A DNA stretch of 64,000 bases from Thunnus maccoyii (taxonomy: Eukaryota; Chordata; Actinopteri; Scombriformes; Scombridae), in NCBI RefSeq assembly GCF_910596095.1, contig NC_056539.1, positions 14,332,501 through 14,396,500 of the forward strand, given 5' to 3'. The stretch's first letter is position 1, and every line of letters starts with the position of its first letter. The position numbers and the translations under genes are program-made. Positions 62,740 to 64,000 of this stretch are shown here, piece by piece. The notes beneath the pieces are model-generated. The model saw nothing but the letters and a program-made list of their open reading frames with translations, had not been told where the DNA came from and did no database searches.

Positions 62740-63863
62740 AATCTTTCACTTAGTGGTAACTGATTTGTATCCCAAGCCTAAAAATCTGCTGTGATTATTT
62801 AAGTTATTTGACTATGTCAGGACCAGTTAGAGATTTCATTTCCCAGAACTTTCAATGGTTTCAAGAAAAAGGGAGTGAACCTGTTGCATTCAGATGCATG
62901 TAGGACTTATTGTACATGATGAGAATGATAAAGATCAAAACAGAAACAGTGGTGCGTGAGCTTTTTCATGTTGGCACTTGTGAATCCATTGCATCCTGCT
63001 CCGTAGAGGCTATACTGCTATTGGAGAAATTGGTTTCCCTGCTGCGTCTATGATGTATTCCCACTGTTATGAATGTTGCAAAATTGTGAGTCTGGGAAGA
63101 AGGCCATGCTCTTCAATTGTGAAGGACTGTCTCCAAAACATGGATGTTTACCATTGATGTTTTACATAGCTCAACATTTCAGCAATCAAACTCTATTGTT
63201 CAAGGAGCTCTAGTGGAAATACACCTGAGTGATTTGAGGTCATTTAGATTAAACTTTTATCTCTAGAATTTAAAAAAACAAGCACTCAAGAGACCCAGAA
63301 ATGTCTTGTACTCTAGCAATACTGTCCATTCTGTTTATGTGTATTCCTCTTTTTATCTTGAATTTTAGAGAGTTTCTAAGATAATCTAGAATCTCACAGT
63401 TATGTTTTTAGATGAGATTGTAGTATACAGTCCCACAATTGCCCCTGTCTATGGAGAAATCACAAGTGAAACGTATTGATCCAAGCAAAGCATTGTAATA
63501 ACAGCTGTCATCAAGCTGCCTTCCAATGAAAAAAGTGTAAAAAAAAAAAAAAAAGAAAAAGAAAAAGAAAAAGATGGCTCATCTTCTTGACAGGATGTGT
63601 GCCCAGTAGACCTTGTCCAGAGTTTCGGGGGTATCATTTACTGCTAATATCATAGTCACAGTTTGACACCGATATTGCTCCTGGCAACCACGAAGGAATG
63701 AAGTCGTTTCTGAAGTTTCGTGGGAAGTGAACTTGTTTTCATCACCTCATTCAAAGCCACTCCCTCCTGATGTTTTGCTGCTTGGTGATAATTTGCCCAC
63801 TGTATGGAAAACCAATGGTTTAGCATGTCTTGGTGCTTTGCTTTAGGTTGTGATTATAATGGG
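62740..63863. other. Terminal intergenic stretch
   Basis: Unique AT-rich DNA with an A14 plus (GAAAAA)n run at 63539-63572. No open frame with family support and no recognised mobile element. Confidence 0.45.
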
Positions 63864-63864
63864 A

Positions 63865-63892
<28 letters not shown>
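63864..63892. repeat. (CTG)n trinucleotide repeat
   Basis: Nine to ten uninterrupted TGC/CTG units after GGGA. The surrounding frames are short, so it is not evidently coding. Confidence 0.92.
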
Positions 63893-63895
<3 letters not shown>

Positions 63896-64000
63896 GGCAC
63901 TTTCCACTGTTTTGCCCTTTGATACAGGTGTGTGTAGGTGAGCCTGCGTTCACTTACACTCAGTATACATGTGCTTTGACAAAACTGTCTCTTTACAACC

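Noticed and set aside
61797..62741. A 314-codon minus-strand open frame, the longest in the window
   Set aside because: It is composed of Pro, His, Thr and Ser runs that simply translate the (TG)n and G-run tracts. It has no domain, splice or family support.

Overview
The window looks like a piece of a ray-finned (teleost) fish genome. Genes are split into many short exons with GT/AG introns, CpG-rich promoters sit ahead of the two intact genes, and introns and intergenic DNA are full of fish-type repeats: foldback MITEs, a tRNA-derived SINE, Gypsy and Penelope-like remnants and long (TG)n tracts. No bacterial, plasmid or CRISPR features are present.

Layout, all three genes on the + strand. 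(1) About 1.5-15.3 kb: mier2, an ELM2-SANT chromatin corepressor, reconstructed as 12 mutually in-phase coding exons (about 511 aa). (2) 18.1-25.5 kb: a type I cytokine receptor locus of the gp130/IL-12 receptor class, with pieces of D1, D3, D4 and D5 fibronectin domains, a membrane segment and a short box-1-like tail. It carries two frameshifts, an in-frame stop and missing exons, so it is probably a pseudogene. (3) 28.4-45.6 kb: plpp2, a lipid phosphate phosphatase with all three catalytic motifs, 6 coding exons and 289-294 aa. (4) 45.7-64 kb: no gene I can establish. It holds repeats, a Gypsy remnant, two Penelope-like fragments, a SINE, a foldback of TTACAGTG motifs, G-rich and (TG)n tracts, and a weak candidate transcript at 50.3-52.8 kb.

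The most interesting point is gene order. mier2 and plpp2 are also neighbours, in the same order and orientation, at human 19p13.3. The two other human MIER loci each have a PLPP gene and gp130-family receptors on the same chromosome arm (MIER3-IL6ST/IL31RA-PLPP1 at 5q11; MIER1-IL23R/IL12RB2-PLPP3 at 1p31-32). The receptor between mier2 and plpp2 here therefore looks like the third member of an ancient duplicated MIER-receptor-PLPP block, a receptor absent from the human locus. The damage confined to the receptor, between two flawless genes, suggests real decay rather than poor sequence.

Within mier2 there are a hAT-type transposase fossil, a hAT-type MITE with an exact 8-base target duplication, a TTAA-flanked MITE and a repeat bearing a perfect estrogen response element plus a perfect DR1 nuclear-receptor site. 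Assignments rest on reading and remembered families; no database search was run.
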